This document shows, piece by piece, positions 51,793 to 60,418 of a stretch of 64,000 nt of DNA. This DNA comes from Micromonospora cremea. GTDB taxonomy: Bacteria > Actinomycetota > Actinomycetes > Mycobacteriales > Micromonosporaceae. Each line of letters opens with the position of its first letter. The stretch's first letter is position 1. Location of the stretch: contig NZ_FSQT01000002.1 of NCBI RefSeq assembly GCF_900143515.1, positions 3,969,501 to 4,033,500 on the forward strand. The letters are read 5' to 3'. A model generated the notes under the pieces. The model was not told where the DNA came from. It was given only the letters and a program-made list of their open reading frames with translations, and searched no databases. The position numbers and the translations under genes are program-made.

Positions 51793-53835
51793 TCAGCGCA
51801 GGCCGTTGCGGACCGCGACGCTCACCAGCAGGTCGGGGTCGTCGGTGATGATGCCGTCGACACCGAGGTCGATGACCCGCTGCATCACCCGCGCGTCGTC
51901 GACGGTGTACGGGATCACCTTCAGGTCGTACCGAGTCTGAAGCGTCCGCACGTCCGGTCCGTGGAAGTATGCCGGGTTCTCCCGCAGGTACCAGTCGGGC
52001 GAGGCGACCGTGCCCTGGTACGGGTCGTGCACCTGCCAGTTCGCCGACACCGTTCCGGCGCCCGCGGCGCGGGTCAGCTTGCCCAGGTCCTGGTACTTCC
52101 ACCAGTCCAGCCCACCGGTCCACGGACTCTGCACCGACGGGTCGCCGTACACCGCCTCGAGCGAGCACTCGTCGGCGAGGGTGGCGCACTCGGCCGGGCC
52201 GTACTGCCAGACCAGGCCGACCGTGCCGATCCGACGGTCGAGCTGCCGGGCGTAGGTGATGGTGCGCCAGTCGAACGACTGGATGGTGGCCCGGTAGGTG
52301 AAGCCGGCCCGCTGAATCTCGCCGACCAGCTTGCGGGTGAAGCTGCGGTACGGCTCGGTGTCGTTCACCACCGGGCTGATCTTCGTCTCGATGTTCATCC
52401 CGATGTCGCTCCGGCCACTCGCCTTCACCAGGGCGAATACCTCGTCCAGCGTGGGGATCCGGGCACCCGGCGCGGGCACCTGCGCGGGCAGCTCGGGCAG
52501 CGTCCTCGTGCCGCAGTCCACGGTCTTGAGCTGCGCCAGGGTCAGCTGGTGCACCGGCTTGCCCACGTACGGGAACTGCCGGTCGCCGGGGCGCACCGGG
52601 GCGGTGTCGACGCAGTGCGAGCCGTTGACCGTGCGGTCGTGCAGCACCACGAGCTTGCCGTCTGCGGTCACGCCGGTGTCCAGCTCCAGGGTGGAGATGG
52701 CCCGGTTGGCCAGCGCGTTGGCGAAGGCCGGCAGGGTGTTCTCCGGCCGGGTGGCCCGACCGCCGCGGTGCGCCTGGATGTCGAACGGCGCCGCGTATGC
52801 CTTCGGCAGCCGGTAGCCGCGCTGCGCCAGCAGGCCGCGCAGCCGGTCCGGGTAGTCGGTGATGATGCCGTCCACGCCGTCGTCGATCAGCTTCGCCATG
52901 GTCGGCAGGTCGTCGACCGTCCACGGGATCACCTTGATCCCGTAGCGGTGCGCCCGGGCGACCATCTCCCGGGTCACGTACGGCTGGTAGCCGGGGTCGA
53001 TGACCGTGCCGTTCTGCGGCAAGCCGTGCACCGGGGAGAAGGCGCTGGCACCGAAGCTGCGGATCGCCCGGATCGGGTCGCCGCCGAAGTCGTCGATGTC
53101 CAGTCCGCCGAGCCACGGCGAGGCGCCCGGCTGGCCGGTCTGCAAAAAGTCGTAGTTGGTCAGGGCGACCAGCGGCAGCTTCGGTTCGACCTGGCGCATG
53201 CGCATCAGCGCGCCCCAGTCGAAGCTCTGAATGGTGACCTGCTTGAGCAGCCCGGCGGCGCGGATCTCGGCCGCGGTGACCCGGACGAACTGCTCGCGGG
53301 GCGCGGTCTCGGTCGGCGCGCCGGCCTCCACCTTGGTCTCGACGTTCAGCGTGACGTCCTTCGCCTGGTACCGGTTGACCAGCGCGAACACCTCACGGAG
53401 CAGCGGCATCCGGGCGCCCGGCACGGCGAGCTGACCGGGCTTGTCGGCCAGTGTCTTCGACCCGCAGTCGAGGGTGCGCACCTGAGCCAGGGTGAGCGTG
53501 TTGACGTACTTTCCGACGTACGGGAACTCCGGGTCGCCGGGCGCCGCCGGGGTGGTGTCGACGCACTTGGTGCCGGTGACCTTCCGGTCGTGGGTGACCA
53601 CGGCCTGGCCGTCCTCGGTGATCTGCACGTCCAGTTCGAGGGTGCTCACCCCGAGCTGGAGGGCGTTGCCGAAGGAGGCGAGGGTGTTCTCCACCCGCAG
53701 CCCGAGGCCGCCGCGGTGGGCCTGCACGTCGAATGTCCGGTCCGGTCGCGGCTTCGCCTGTGCGGGCACCGCGAGCCCGGTCGTCACCGTCGCGGCCACC
53801 AGGGCCGCGATGGCGGTACGGCGTACTCTGCGCAC
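51793..53835 (-). CDS. Secreted tandem glycerophosphodiester phosphodiesterase
   Basis: 680 residues with a signal peptide (RTAIAALVAATVTTGLAV, AQA-K site) and two complete GDPD domains (about 30-345 and 350-675). Each starts with a matching motif, FDVQAHRGGLGLRVENTLASF-like and FDIQAHRGG...PENT, and keeps the metal residues ELDVQ/ELDTG and the catalytic HDR. Each ends VIPWTVDD / VIPYTVDD. It should hydrolyse glycerophosphodiesters or teichoic-acid-like polymers outside the cell for phosphate and glycerol. The GTG at 53835 starts the signal peptide; GGAGGGG lies upstream. Confidence 0.9.
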   Translation of the reverse strand: MRRVRRTAIAALVAATVTTGLAVPAQAKPRPDRTFDVQAHRGGLGLRVENTLASFGNALQLGVSTLELDVQITEDGQAVVTHDRKVTGTKCVDTTPAAPGDPEFPYVGKYVNTLTLAQVRTLDCGSKTLADKPGQLAVPGARMPLLREVFALVNRYQAKDVTLNVETKVEAGAPTETAPREQFVRVTAAEIRAAGLLKQVTIQSFDWGALMRMRQVEPKLPLVALTNYDFLQTGQPGASPWLGGLDIDDFGGDPIRAIRSFGASAFSPVHGLPQNGTVIDPGYQPYVTREMVARAHRYGIKVIPWTVDDLPTMAKLIDDGVDGIITDYPDRLRGLLAQRGYRLPKAYAAPFDIQAHRGGRATRPENTLPAFANALANRAISTLELDTGVTADGKLVVLHDRTVNGSHCVDTAPVRPGDRQFPYVGKPVHQLTLAQLKTVDCGTRTLPELPAQVPAPGARIPTLDEVFALVKASGRSDIGMNIETKISPVVNDTEPYRSFTRKLVGEIQRAGFTYRATIQSFDWRTITYARQLDRRIGTVGLVWQYGPAECATLADECSLEAVYGDPSVQSPWTGGLDWWKYQDLGKLTRAAGAGTVSANWQVHDPYQGTVASPDWYLRENPAYFHGPDVRTLQTRYDLKVIPYTVDDARVMQRVIDLGVDGIITDDPDLLVSVAVRNGLR

Positions 53836-54020
53836 GCTGTCATCCCCTCCTGCCGGCGGGCGTCTCCCACCGGTCGCCGGACAGCATGGACATCGGGGAC
53901 GGCCGGCAGGCGGCCGGCGGACGGCGCGACGGTGAACCGGGGTGGACGACCTCCCGGTCACGGCGGGTTTGGCTGGCCGGCGGTCGGGCACGCAGTCAGT
54001 TCCACAGCTTCTGCGAGGTG

Positions 54021-54446
54021 ATGGACGTGCGTGAGGACGACATGCGGCAGGAGGCCGCCCGCCAGGCGGAGAACCGGATCGCCGGCGGCGTGTACGGCGA
54101 GGGCGCTCTCGACGAGGTGACGGTGCCGCCCACCGACGTGCTGCGGGTGATCCAGGACGAGGACCCCGACGATCCGGCGAACGAGCCGGTCGACCCGCAA
54201 ATGCTGCGCGACGGCGGCCCGGTCGGCGGGCAGGGCGCGGTGACCACGACCGGCGGCACCGCCGGCCCGGCGAGCGTGCGTCGGCTTGCCCGGCAGCCGG
54301 AGCGGCACCCCGGCAAGGTGGCGCCGACCACCACCGGTGACGCCACCACCGGTGGCCTGGGCACCCCGATGGGCGGCAGCACCAGCGACCAGTCGACGTC
54401 CGCGACCGGGCCAGCCAAGTCCATCCAGGACACAGCCCGGGACTGA
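54021..54446 (+). CDS. Acidic, disordered hypothetical protein
   Basis: 141 residues, no membrane segment, no catalytic motif. The first part (DDMRQEAARQAENRIAGG) looks helical; the rest is Thr/Gly/Pro-rich and probably unstructured (VTTTGGTAGPAS, TTTGDATTGGLG). The start is uncertain: ATG 54021, GTG 54027 (best spaced after AGGTGA) and ATG 54042 are all possible. Divergent from the phosphodiesterase gene. Function unknown. Confidence 0.65.
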   Translation: MDVREDDMRQEAARQAENRIAGGVYGEGALDEVTVPPTDVLRVIQDEDPDDPANEPVDPQMLRDGGPVGGQGAVTTTGGTAGPASVRRLARQPERHPGKVAPTTTGDATTGGLGTPMGGSTSDQSTSATGPAKSIQDTARD

Positions 54447-54471
54447 CCGGCGGCGCACGGTCCGCCCGTCA

Positions 54472-54505
54472 CCGCCCCCGCCGACCCGCAGGTCGGCGGG
54501 GGCGG
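54472..54505. terminator. Bidirectional hairpin terminator
   Basis: CCGCCCCCGCCGACC pairs perfectly with its complement across a 4-nt loop, between the convergent hypothetical gene (54446) and the helicase-like gene (54527). Confidence 0.75.
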
Positions 54506-54526
54506 CGCGGATCCGGGTCGCCCGGG

Positions 54527-56821
54527 TCAGCCGGCGGGGCGCAGGATGCCGAGGCGTTGGGTCGCGCGGGTGAGAGCCACGTACAGGTCGCTGCGCCCGC
54601 GCGGCGACTCGGCCACCATCCGGTCCGGGTCGACCACCAGCACCGAGTCGAACTCCAGCCCCTTGGCCTGGGCGACGGTCAGCACCACCACCCGGCTCTC
54701 CAGCTCCGGATGCTCGCCCACCGCGGCCTCCGGCAGCGCCGCGGTGACCGTCGCGCCCAGCGCGTCCACCCGGCCGGCCGGCACGATCACGCCGAGTCGA
54801 CCCTCGGCCAGCCCGGCCGCCTCCCGGGTGGCCGCCGCCACCAGCTCCGCCGCCAACTGCTCGTCGGGCACCGTCCGGTCCCACGGCGGTACGCCGCTCT
54901 CCCGCACCGAGCGCGGCGGCCGCAGCGCCGGGTCGATGTCGGCCAGCACGTCGGCGGCGACCGCCATGATCTCGGCCGGGGTGCGGTAGCTGACCGTCAG
55001 CTCGGTCAACCGCCACCGCCGCGCCACGTACGGCGCGAGGGCATCCGCCCAGGAGGGTGTGCCGGTGAGCGCGCCGGTCTGTGCCACGTCCCCGACGATC
55101 GTCATCGACCGGCTCGGGCAGCGGCGCATCAGCAGGCGCCAGGCCATCGGCGACAACTCCTGCGCCTCGTCCACGATGACGTGACCGAACGCCCAGGTCC
55201 GGTCGGCGGCGGCGCGCTGCGCGGTGGTCAGGCGGTCGGCCTCCTCCTGCCGCTCCAGCAGCCGGTCCGCGTCGATCAGGTCGGTCACGCCGAGGATCTC
55301 ACCGCCTTCGGCCTCGTCCTCGACGTCGATCGAGCGGGAACCCCGGGCGATCTCCAGCACGCCCTCGGCGTACTCCCGTTCCATCCGGCGAATGCGATCG
55401 AGCCGCGCGGCGGCGGCCCGCTCGTCCTCGCCGAGCAGCTCGGCGGCCTCGTCCAGCAGCGGCACGTCGGCCGGCGTCCAGCCACCCGGCTCGCGGTGCA
55501 GCAGGGCCCGCTCTTCGTCGGTGAGCATCGGCGCGGCGGCGGCGATCCGGTCCGGGTCGGCGTACAGGTCGGCGAGCAGGCGCTGCGGGGTGAGCACCGG
55601 CCAGAGCCGGTCGAGGGTGGCCTGGATCTCCGGTTCCTCACGCAACTCCCGCCGGATCTCGGCCCGGTCGGCCTCGTCGAGCAGGTTCTCCCCGCCCAGC
55701 GGGTCGGCGCCGATCCGCTCGGCCACCTGGTCGGCGAGCGCGTGCACGATCTCCACGTCGAACAGCGCCCGGGCCAGATTGTGCGGCCGGTCGGTGCGGC
55801 GCACCCGGTCCCGGGCGGTACGCACGGTCTCCGGGTCGAGGGTCAGAGCCTCCCGCTCCACCTCGATCTCCAGCGGCTCGTCCGGCACCCACTGCCGGTC
55901 CCGTACGGCCAGCGCCAGCATCTCGGCCAGCACCGCTCGGCCCTTGAGCGCGGCGGTCTCGGCGAGCTCGGTCCGCTGGGCGCTCACCCCGGGGAAGAGG
56001 TCGCCCTGGGTACGCAACAGCACGCCGGTCTCGGCCAGCGTGGGCAACACCTGGGAGATGTAGCGCAGGAAGGTCGCGTTCGGGCCGACCAGCAGCACGC
56101 CCCGGCTGGACAGTTCCCGCCGGTGTGTGTAGAGCAGATACGCCGCCCGGTGCAGCGCGACCGCCGTCTTACCGGTGCCGGGCCCGCCCTGGACCACCAT
56201 CACCCCGGGCAGATCGGCGCGGATGATGCGGTCCTGTTCGGCCTGGATCGTCTCCACGATGTCGCGCATCCGGCCGGTGCGACCGGCGTTGAGCGCGGCG
56301 AGCAGCGACGCCTCGCCGGTCAGCTCCTCGTGGGCGTCCGGAGCGGCGGTGTCGATGTCGAGCACCTCGTCGTTGAGCCCGGTCACCTTCCGCTGGCGGG
56401 TACGCAGGTGCCGGCGGCGGCGGACGCCCTGCGGGTTGGCGGCGGTGGCGAGGTAGAACGGGCGGGCGGCGGGGGCCCGCCAGTCCATCAGCAGCGGGTC
56501 GTAGTCACCGGTGGTGTCGAAGATGCCGATCCGGCCGATGTAGCGGCGGGAGTCGTCGTCGCCGTCGAGACGCCCGAAACAGAGCCCGTCCTCCACGGCG
56601 GAGAACTGCTCGACCTGGTCGGCGTACATCGCTACCGAGCTGTCCCGCTGGGAGCGGTCCTGGCGGGTGCCGCCGGTGTTGCGCAGTTCGTCGGTGAGCC
56701 GGGAGGCGGCCTGCTCACGCAGCCCGTCCAGCCGGTCGTAGAGCATCGAGACGTACTCCTGCTCGCGACCGATCTCGTCATCGAGCGGCAATTCGCCGGA
56801 ACCGCCGGAGTGCCTTGACAA
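54527..56821 (-). CDS. HelD/HelR-family RNA polymerase-associated ATPase
   Basis: 764 residues, UvrD/Rep-like superfamily 1 ATPase. The N-terminal coiled arm (REQEYVSMLYDRLDGLRE) is typical of HelD, which inserts into RNA polymerase channels. Walker A is GGPGTGKTAVALHRAAYLL near residue 215, Walker B-like VIVDEAQELSP near 560, motif VALTRATQRL at the end. HelD recycles stalled polymerase; the HelR class also frees it from rifamycins. The start is a TTG with AGGGAG 5 nt upstream; no better start follows. The divergent promoter/hairpin region upstream is unusual and resembles the setting of rifamycin-inducible helR genes. Confidence 0.88.
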   Translation of the reverse strand: MSRHSGGSGELPLDDEIGREQEYVSMLYDRLDGLREQAASRLTDELRNTGGTRQDRSQRDSSVAMYADQVEQFSAVEDGLCFGRLDGDDDSRRYIGRIGIFDTTGDYDPLLMDWRAPAARPFYLATAANPQGVRRRRHLRTRQRKVTGLNDEVLDIDTAAPDAHEELTGEASLLAALNAGRTGRMRDIVETIQAEQDRIIRADLPGVMVVQGGPGTGKTAVALHRAAYLLYTHRRELSSRGVLLVGPNATFLRYISQVLPTLAETGVLLRTQGDLFPGVSAQRTELAETAALKGRAVLAEMLALAVRDRQWVPDEPLEIEVEREALTLDPETVRTARDRVRRTDRPHNLARALFDVEIVHALADQVAERIGADPLGGENLLDEADRAEIRRELREEPEIQATLDRLWPVLTPQRLLADLYADPDRIAAAAPMLTDEERALLHREPGGWTPADVPLLDEAAELLGEDERAAAARLDRIRRMEREYAEGVLEIARGSRSIDVEDEAEGGEILGVTDLIDADRLLERQEEADRLTTAQRAAADRTWAFGHVIVDEAQELSPMAWRLLMRRCPSRSMTIVGDVAQTGALTGTPSWADALAPYVARRWRLTELTVSYRTPAEIMAVAADVLADIDPALRPPRSVRESGVPPWDRTVPDEQLAAELVAAATREAAGLAEGRLGVIVPAGRVDALGATVTAALPEAAVGEHPELESRVVVLTVAQAKGLEFDSVLVVDPDRMVAESPRGRSDLYVALTRATQRLGILRPAG

Positions 56822-56866
56822 GCCGTCTCCCTAAAGATTAGAATCCTTTGCAGGAACGGCTTTCAA
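56815..56866. promoter_or_regulatory. Overlapping divergent promoters at the helD start
   Basis: Plus strand: -35 TTGACA (56815-56820), 18 bp, -10 TAGAAT (56839-56844), a near-perfect promoter whose -35 overlaps the helD start. Minus strand: -35 TTGAAA (56861-56866), 18 bp, -10 TCTAAT (56837-56842), driving helD. The two -10 boxes overlap on opposite strands, so only one can open at a time. The minus -35 lies within the terminator hairpin that follows the plus promoter. Confidence 0.75.
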
Positions 56867-56879
56867 GCCGTTCTTTTTT
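56854..56879 (+). terminator. Perfect intrinsic terminator immediately after the plus-strand promoter
   Basis: GAACGGCTT pairs with AAGCCGTTC across a 2-nt loop and is followed by six T residues. The promoter at 56815-56844 should start near 56851, so most transcripts would stop after about 28 nt. Confidence 0.85.
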
Positions 56880-56969
56880 GTGCCCTCGAACTGTTGAAGA
56901 TAGCGCGTCCCGCCAGCCTCGACCAAGCTGACCGGGTCGGCGCGCCCGGTGATCGCGAGGTGGCGGCGG

Positions 56970-57605
56970 ATGATCCTGCGGACCGGGCAACGGGTGGTCT
57001 TCATCGGCGACAGCATCACCGACTGCGGCCGGCGAGACACCGCCACGCCCTACGGCGCCGGCTACGTCAGCCTCGTTCGTGCCCTGGTCGGCGCCCGCCA
57101 CCCAGAGCTGGACGTGGAGTGGATCAACCGGGGTGTGAGCGGTGACACCGTCCGGGACCTGGCCGCCCGCTGGGACGACGACGCCATCGCCGTGCGCCCC
57201 GACTGGCTCTCGGTCATGATCGGCATCAACGACATCTGGCGGCGCTACGGCGATCGGCCGGACGACGCCGTCCCCATCGACGAGTACGAGCGCACCCTGC
57301 GCGACCTGCTCCGCCGTGCGGTGGATGCCACCGGCTGCCGGCTGATCCTCGGCGACCCGTTCCTGATCGAGACGGACCGCAGCGACCCGCAACGCGCCGA
57401 CACCGACCGGTACTGCGCCGTGGTCGCCGCGCTGGCCGCCGAGTTCGACGCGGTGCACGTGCCAACCCAGGCGGCGTTCGACCGGGTGCTCGCGGTCAGC
57501 CCGGCGAAGCGCTGGGCGGACGACCGGGTGCATCCGCACCTGCCCGGCCACGCGGTGCTCGCCGACGCGTTCCTCGCCGCCCTCGGCGCGACCGCCACCC
57601 CCTAA
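56970..57605 (+). CDS. SGNH/GDSL-family hydrolase
   Basis: 211 residues. Block I FIGDSITDCGR with the catalytic Ser, block II-like NRGVSGDTV, block III GINDIWR and block V DRVHPHLPGH with the Asp and His are all present. Esterases of this kind remove acyl or acetyl groups from sugars or lipids; no signal peptide is seen, so it acts in the cytoplasm. The ATG at 56970 has AGGTGG 6 nt upstream; a GTG at 56949 is the alternative. Its only visible promoter is attenuated by the hairpin at 56854. Confidence 0.9.
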   Translation: MILRTGQRVVFIGDSITDCGRRDTATPYGAGYVSLVRALVGARHPELDVEWINRGVSGDTVRDLAARWDDDAIAVRPDWLSVMIGINDIWRRYGDRPDDAVPIDEYERTLRDLLRRAVDATGCRLILGDPFLIETDRSDPQRADTDRYCAVVAALAAEFDAVHVPTQAAFDRVLAVSPAKRWADDRVHPHLPGHAVLADAFLAALGATATP

Positions 57606-57616
57606 TGGGAGGCGTC

Positions 57617-59095
57617 GGGTCAGCCGGGAGGCAGACTCGATGTCCGGTAGCCGCGGACGAGTGAGCACTCCCACCCCCTGGACCGGTGAGTCCTAGGGTC
57701 AGACCGTGCCCTTGTCCGTGGTCGGGAGATGGACGGCTGATGGGATGTCGTGCCCGCCGGGGTCGGCGTGAGCACTGGTCCATTAGGGCGCTGAGTTCTC
57801 CCGCGGGCTGCTGACGGAGTTGCGGTGGAACGGAGGCGGGTGTGCTGTTCGTCGGTGACGACTGGGCGGAAGATCATCACGATGTGGAGGTGCAGGACCA
57901 GCACGGGCGGGTGATGCGCACGGCGCGGCTGCCCGAGGGTGTGGACGGGATGGCCCGCTTTCATGAGCTGGTCGCCGGGTTCCTGGCTGATGACGCCGAG
58001 CCTGCTCAGGTGGTGGTGTGCATCGAGACTGATCGTGGGCCGTGGGTGCGGGCGCTGGTCGCGGCCGGCTACCAGGTGTTCGGGGTGAACCCGAAGCAGG
58101 CCGCGCGGCATCGGGAGTTGGTGTCGCTGTCGGGGGCCAAGAGCGACAAAGGCGATGCGCACGCCTTGGCTGACATGGTCCGGACCCGCCGTCATCAGCT
58201 GCGTCCAGTGGCCGCCGATTCCGACCTCGCCGAGGCGGTCAAGGTGGTGTCCCGGGCGCACCAGACGCTGATCTGGGAACGCACCCGTCACATGCTGCGG
58301 CTACGCGCGGCGCTGCGGGAGTACTTCCCCGCCGCGCTGGATGCCTACCAGCCGCTGACACTGACCGGGGTCGACACCCTCGAACTGCTGGCCAAGGCAC
58401 CCACCCCGGACCAGGCGGCCACGCTCACCCTCACCCAGATCAGCACGGTTCTCAAGCGGGCCCGCCGCCGCCCGATCGCAGACAAGGCCGCCACGATCCA
58501 GCGGGCACTGCGCACCGCGCACCTGCGCCAACCCGAGGTCGTCACCGCCGCCTACGCGGGCACCATCGGCGCCACCGTCGCGATCCTACAGACCCTCAAC
58601 GCTCAGATCCGGGCCATGCAAGGCCAGGTCGAGGCGCATTTTGGCCAGCACCCGGACGCTGAGGTCTACCGCAGCCAACCCGGCATCGGCGTGATCCTCG
58701 GCGCCCGGGTGCTCGCAGAGTTCGGCGACGCACCAGGGCGCTACGCCGACGCCAAAGCCCGCAAGAACTACGCCGGCACCGCACCCATCACCCGTCAGTC
58801 CGGCAAGTCCAAGACCGTCCACGCCCGCATCGTGCACAACGACCGGCTCGTCGACGCCCTGCACACACAAGCCGGCGCCGCGATCCTGCACGACCCCGCG
58901 GTCCGCGCCTACTACGACGAGCTGCGCGCCCGCGACATCGGCCACAACGCCGCGCTACGGCAGATCGGTAACCGCCTCGTCGGCATCCTCCACGGCTGCC
59001 TCAAAACCGCCACCCTCTACGACCAGACAACCGCCTGGTCGCACCGGGCCCAACCCGTCGCTGCTTGACATCCAAGCGCCTGGGATGTCTGACCC
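57617..59095 (+). mobile_element. IS110-family insertion sequence
   Basis: A complete IS110-type transposase with about 225 bp of non-coding DNA on its left and about 30 bp on its right. Candidate ends share a short inverted GGGTCAG (57617-57623) and CTGACCC (59089-59095). IS110 elements lack long terminal repeats and target duplications, and carry a structured RNA in a non-coding end, so exact borders are uncertain. It lies between the GDSL hydrolase and envelope-protein genes without breaking either. Confidence 0.75.
57842..59068 (+). CDS. IS110-family DEDD transposase
   Basis: 408 residues. The N-terminal RuvC-like DEDD domain begins MLFVGDDWAEDHHDVEVQD (first Asp), with CIETDRGPWVRALVAAG (Glu) and LSGAKSDKGDAHALADMV (two Asp) completing the site. 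The C-terminal transposase_20 domain contains SQPGIGVILGARVLAEFGD and the serine motif NYAGTAPITRQSGKS. Length and all catalytic residues are normal, so it looks active. GGAGG stands before the GTG. Such enzymes are guided by an RNA from the element's non-coding end. Confidence 0.95.
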   Translation: MLFVGDDWAEDHHDVEVQDQHGRVMRTARLPEGVDGMARFHELVAGFLADDAEPAQVVVCIETDRGPWVRALVAAGYQVFGVNPKQAARHRELVSLSGAKSDKGDAHALADMVRTRRHQLRPVAADSDLAEAVKVVSRAHQTLIWERTRHMLRLRAALREYFPAALDAYQPLTLTGVDTLELLAKAPTPDQAATLTLTQISTVLKRARRRPIADKAATIQRALRTAHLRQPEVVTAAYAGTIGATVAILQTLNAQIRAMQGQVEAHFGQHPDAEVYRSQPGIGVILGARVLAEFGDAPGRYADAKARKNYAGTAPITRQSGKSKTVHARIVHNDRLVDALHTQAGAAILHDPAVRAYYDELRARDIGHNAALRQIGNRLVGILHGCLKTATLYDQTTAWSHRAQPVAA

Positions 59096-59194
59096 GCCCG
59101 ACTGACGGTCCGCTTCGCTCGACCGTGGAGCCCACCGGACACGACGACGCGCCGGGCCGACCGATGGTCGACCCGGCGCGACAACACCGGAAGA

Positions 59195-60322
59195 TCAGCC
59201 GCGAGCGACCTGGTAGAGCCGTTCCGGGGTGACGGCGCCGGCGAGCACCCGGCCGTCGTCGGTGAGCAGCACGCTGAACAGCTTGCTGGTGAGCAGTCGG
59301 CCGCTGCCCCAGTCACCGTTGACCGCCTCGAGTCCGCCGAGCAGCTTCGACACGTCGACGTCCGGCGCACCGGCCGGCTTGGCGCCGGCGGGCTTCCCGC
59401 TGGCCGGCTTGCCGCCGATAGCCTCGTCGAGGCGGGCGACCAGCACCGTGGTCCAGCCGGTGCCCACGGCGCGTACCTGCGGCTCATCAGCCGGCTCGGA
59501 GTGGCCGGGCCGGGCCGCGGGCGGCCGCTCGGCCGACTCCTCGGTGACGGTCACGCCGGGCGGCGGGTTGAAGGTGAACTGGTCGGCGTCGGGCCGCCGG
59601 TAGTCGACCTCGGTGAAGGCCACCTCGAACGCCGGCTGGTCGCTGCCCGTGGCGAGGACCTCGAAGCGCAGCGGCACATGCTGCTTGGCGTCGATGGCGA
59701 TCCGCAGCTGGTGCACCAGCGAGTCGCGGTCGCGTGGCTGGAGCACCAGCTCGTACGCGTCCCGACCGGCGACGGTCGCCGACCGGCCCACGCTGACCTC
59801 GGTGCTCGGGTCGATCGCGCGCAACGCCAGGTCGGCTGCCTCCTGCGGGGTGGCCGGCAGGCTCGGCGCCGCCTCGGGCACCGGCTTCTCGGCCGTGGCG
59901 TCGCGCAGCGTGAGGTGGCTGGCGGTGTTGGTGCGGCTCTCCCAGCTCCACACGTCCCGGCCGTTGCGGATGACGTCCCGCTCGCCGAGGGTGTCCAGCA
60001 GCGCCACCCGCTGCTGCTCCGGGCCGGAGTACCAGACCCGCAGGGTGTGCGTGCCGGCCAACAGGGTGGTCAGGTCGTTGCCGGGGATCAGCCCGACCAG
60101 CGGCGGCAGGCCGAGGTCGGCGCGCTGCACGACCGTGCCGGACAGCCCCTCCAGCCGGGAGGTCTGCAAATCGACCAGGAGCTGGGCGGCGGTGCGCGGC
60201 GGCAGGCTCGGTTCGGCCTCGGCGGCGAATGTGCCGACCGCCGCGCCGCCACCGATGACGGCGACGGCGGCGGTCGCCGGGACCAGCCAGCGCAGGACGG
60301 GACGGCTTCTCAAAACGGACAT
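59195..60322 (-). CDS. Secreted LolA/RseB-like envelope protein
   Basis: 375 residues. A membrane-spanning or signal helix (WLVPATAAVAVIGGGAAV, about 12-32) is followed by a LolA/RseB-like beta-sandwich: LSGTVVQRADLGLPPL, a LRVWYSGPEQQRVALLD strand and DVWSWES typical of actinobacterial MucB/RseB-like proteins. A Lys/Pro/Ala repeat (PASGKPAGAKPAGAP) lies near residue 315. GGAGG stands 8 nt before the ATG. Divergent from the OmpR-type two-component genes, which may control it. A lipid-binding or signal role is inferred from the fold only. Confidence 0.82.
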   Translation of the reverse strand: MSVLRSRPVLRWLVPATAAVAVIGGGAAVGTFAAEAEPSLPPRTAAQLLVDLQTSRLEGLSGTVVQRADLGLPPLVGLIPGNDLTTLLAGTHTLRVWYSGPEQQRVALLDTLGERDVIRNGRDVWSWESRTNTASHLTLRDATAEKPVPEAAPSLPATPQEAADLALRAIDPSTEVSVGRSATVAGRDAYELVLQPRDRDSLVHQLRIAIDAKQHVPLRFEVLATGSDQPAFEVAFTEVDYRRPDADQFTFNPPPGVTVTEESAERPPAARPGHSEPADEPQVRAVGTGWTTVLVARLDEAIGGKPASGKPAGAKPAGAPDVDVSKLLGGLEAVNGDWGSGRLLTSKLFSVLLTDDGRVLAGAVTPERLYQVARG

Positions 60323-60418
60323 GTGGCAAACCTCCTGCGACCATCCTGCCCGCTCGGCGCTGTGAACACGCTGAGGACGCCGATCCGCCGGGATTGACCC
60401 AGGTGGCACCCTTGAGCC

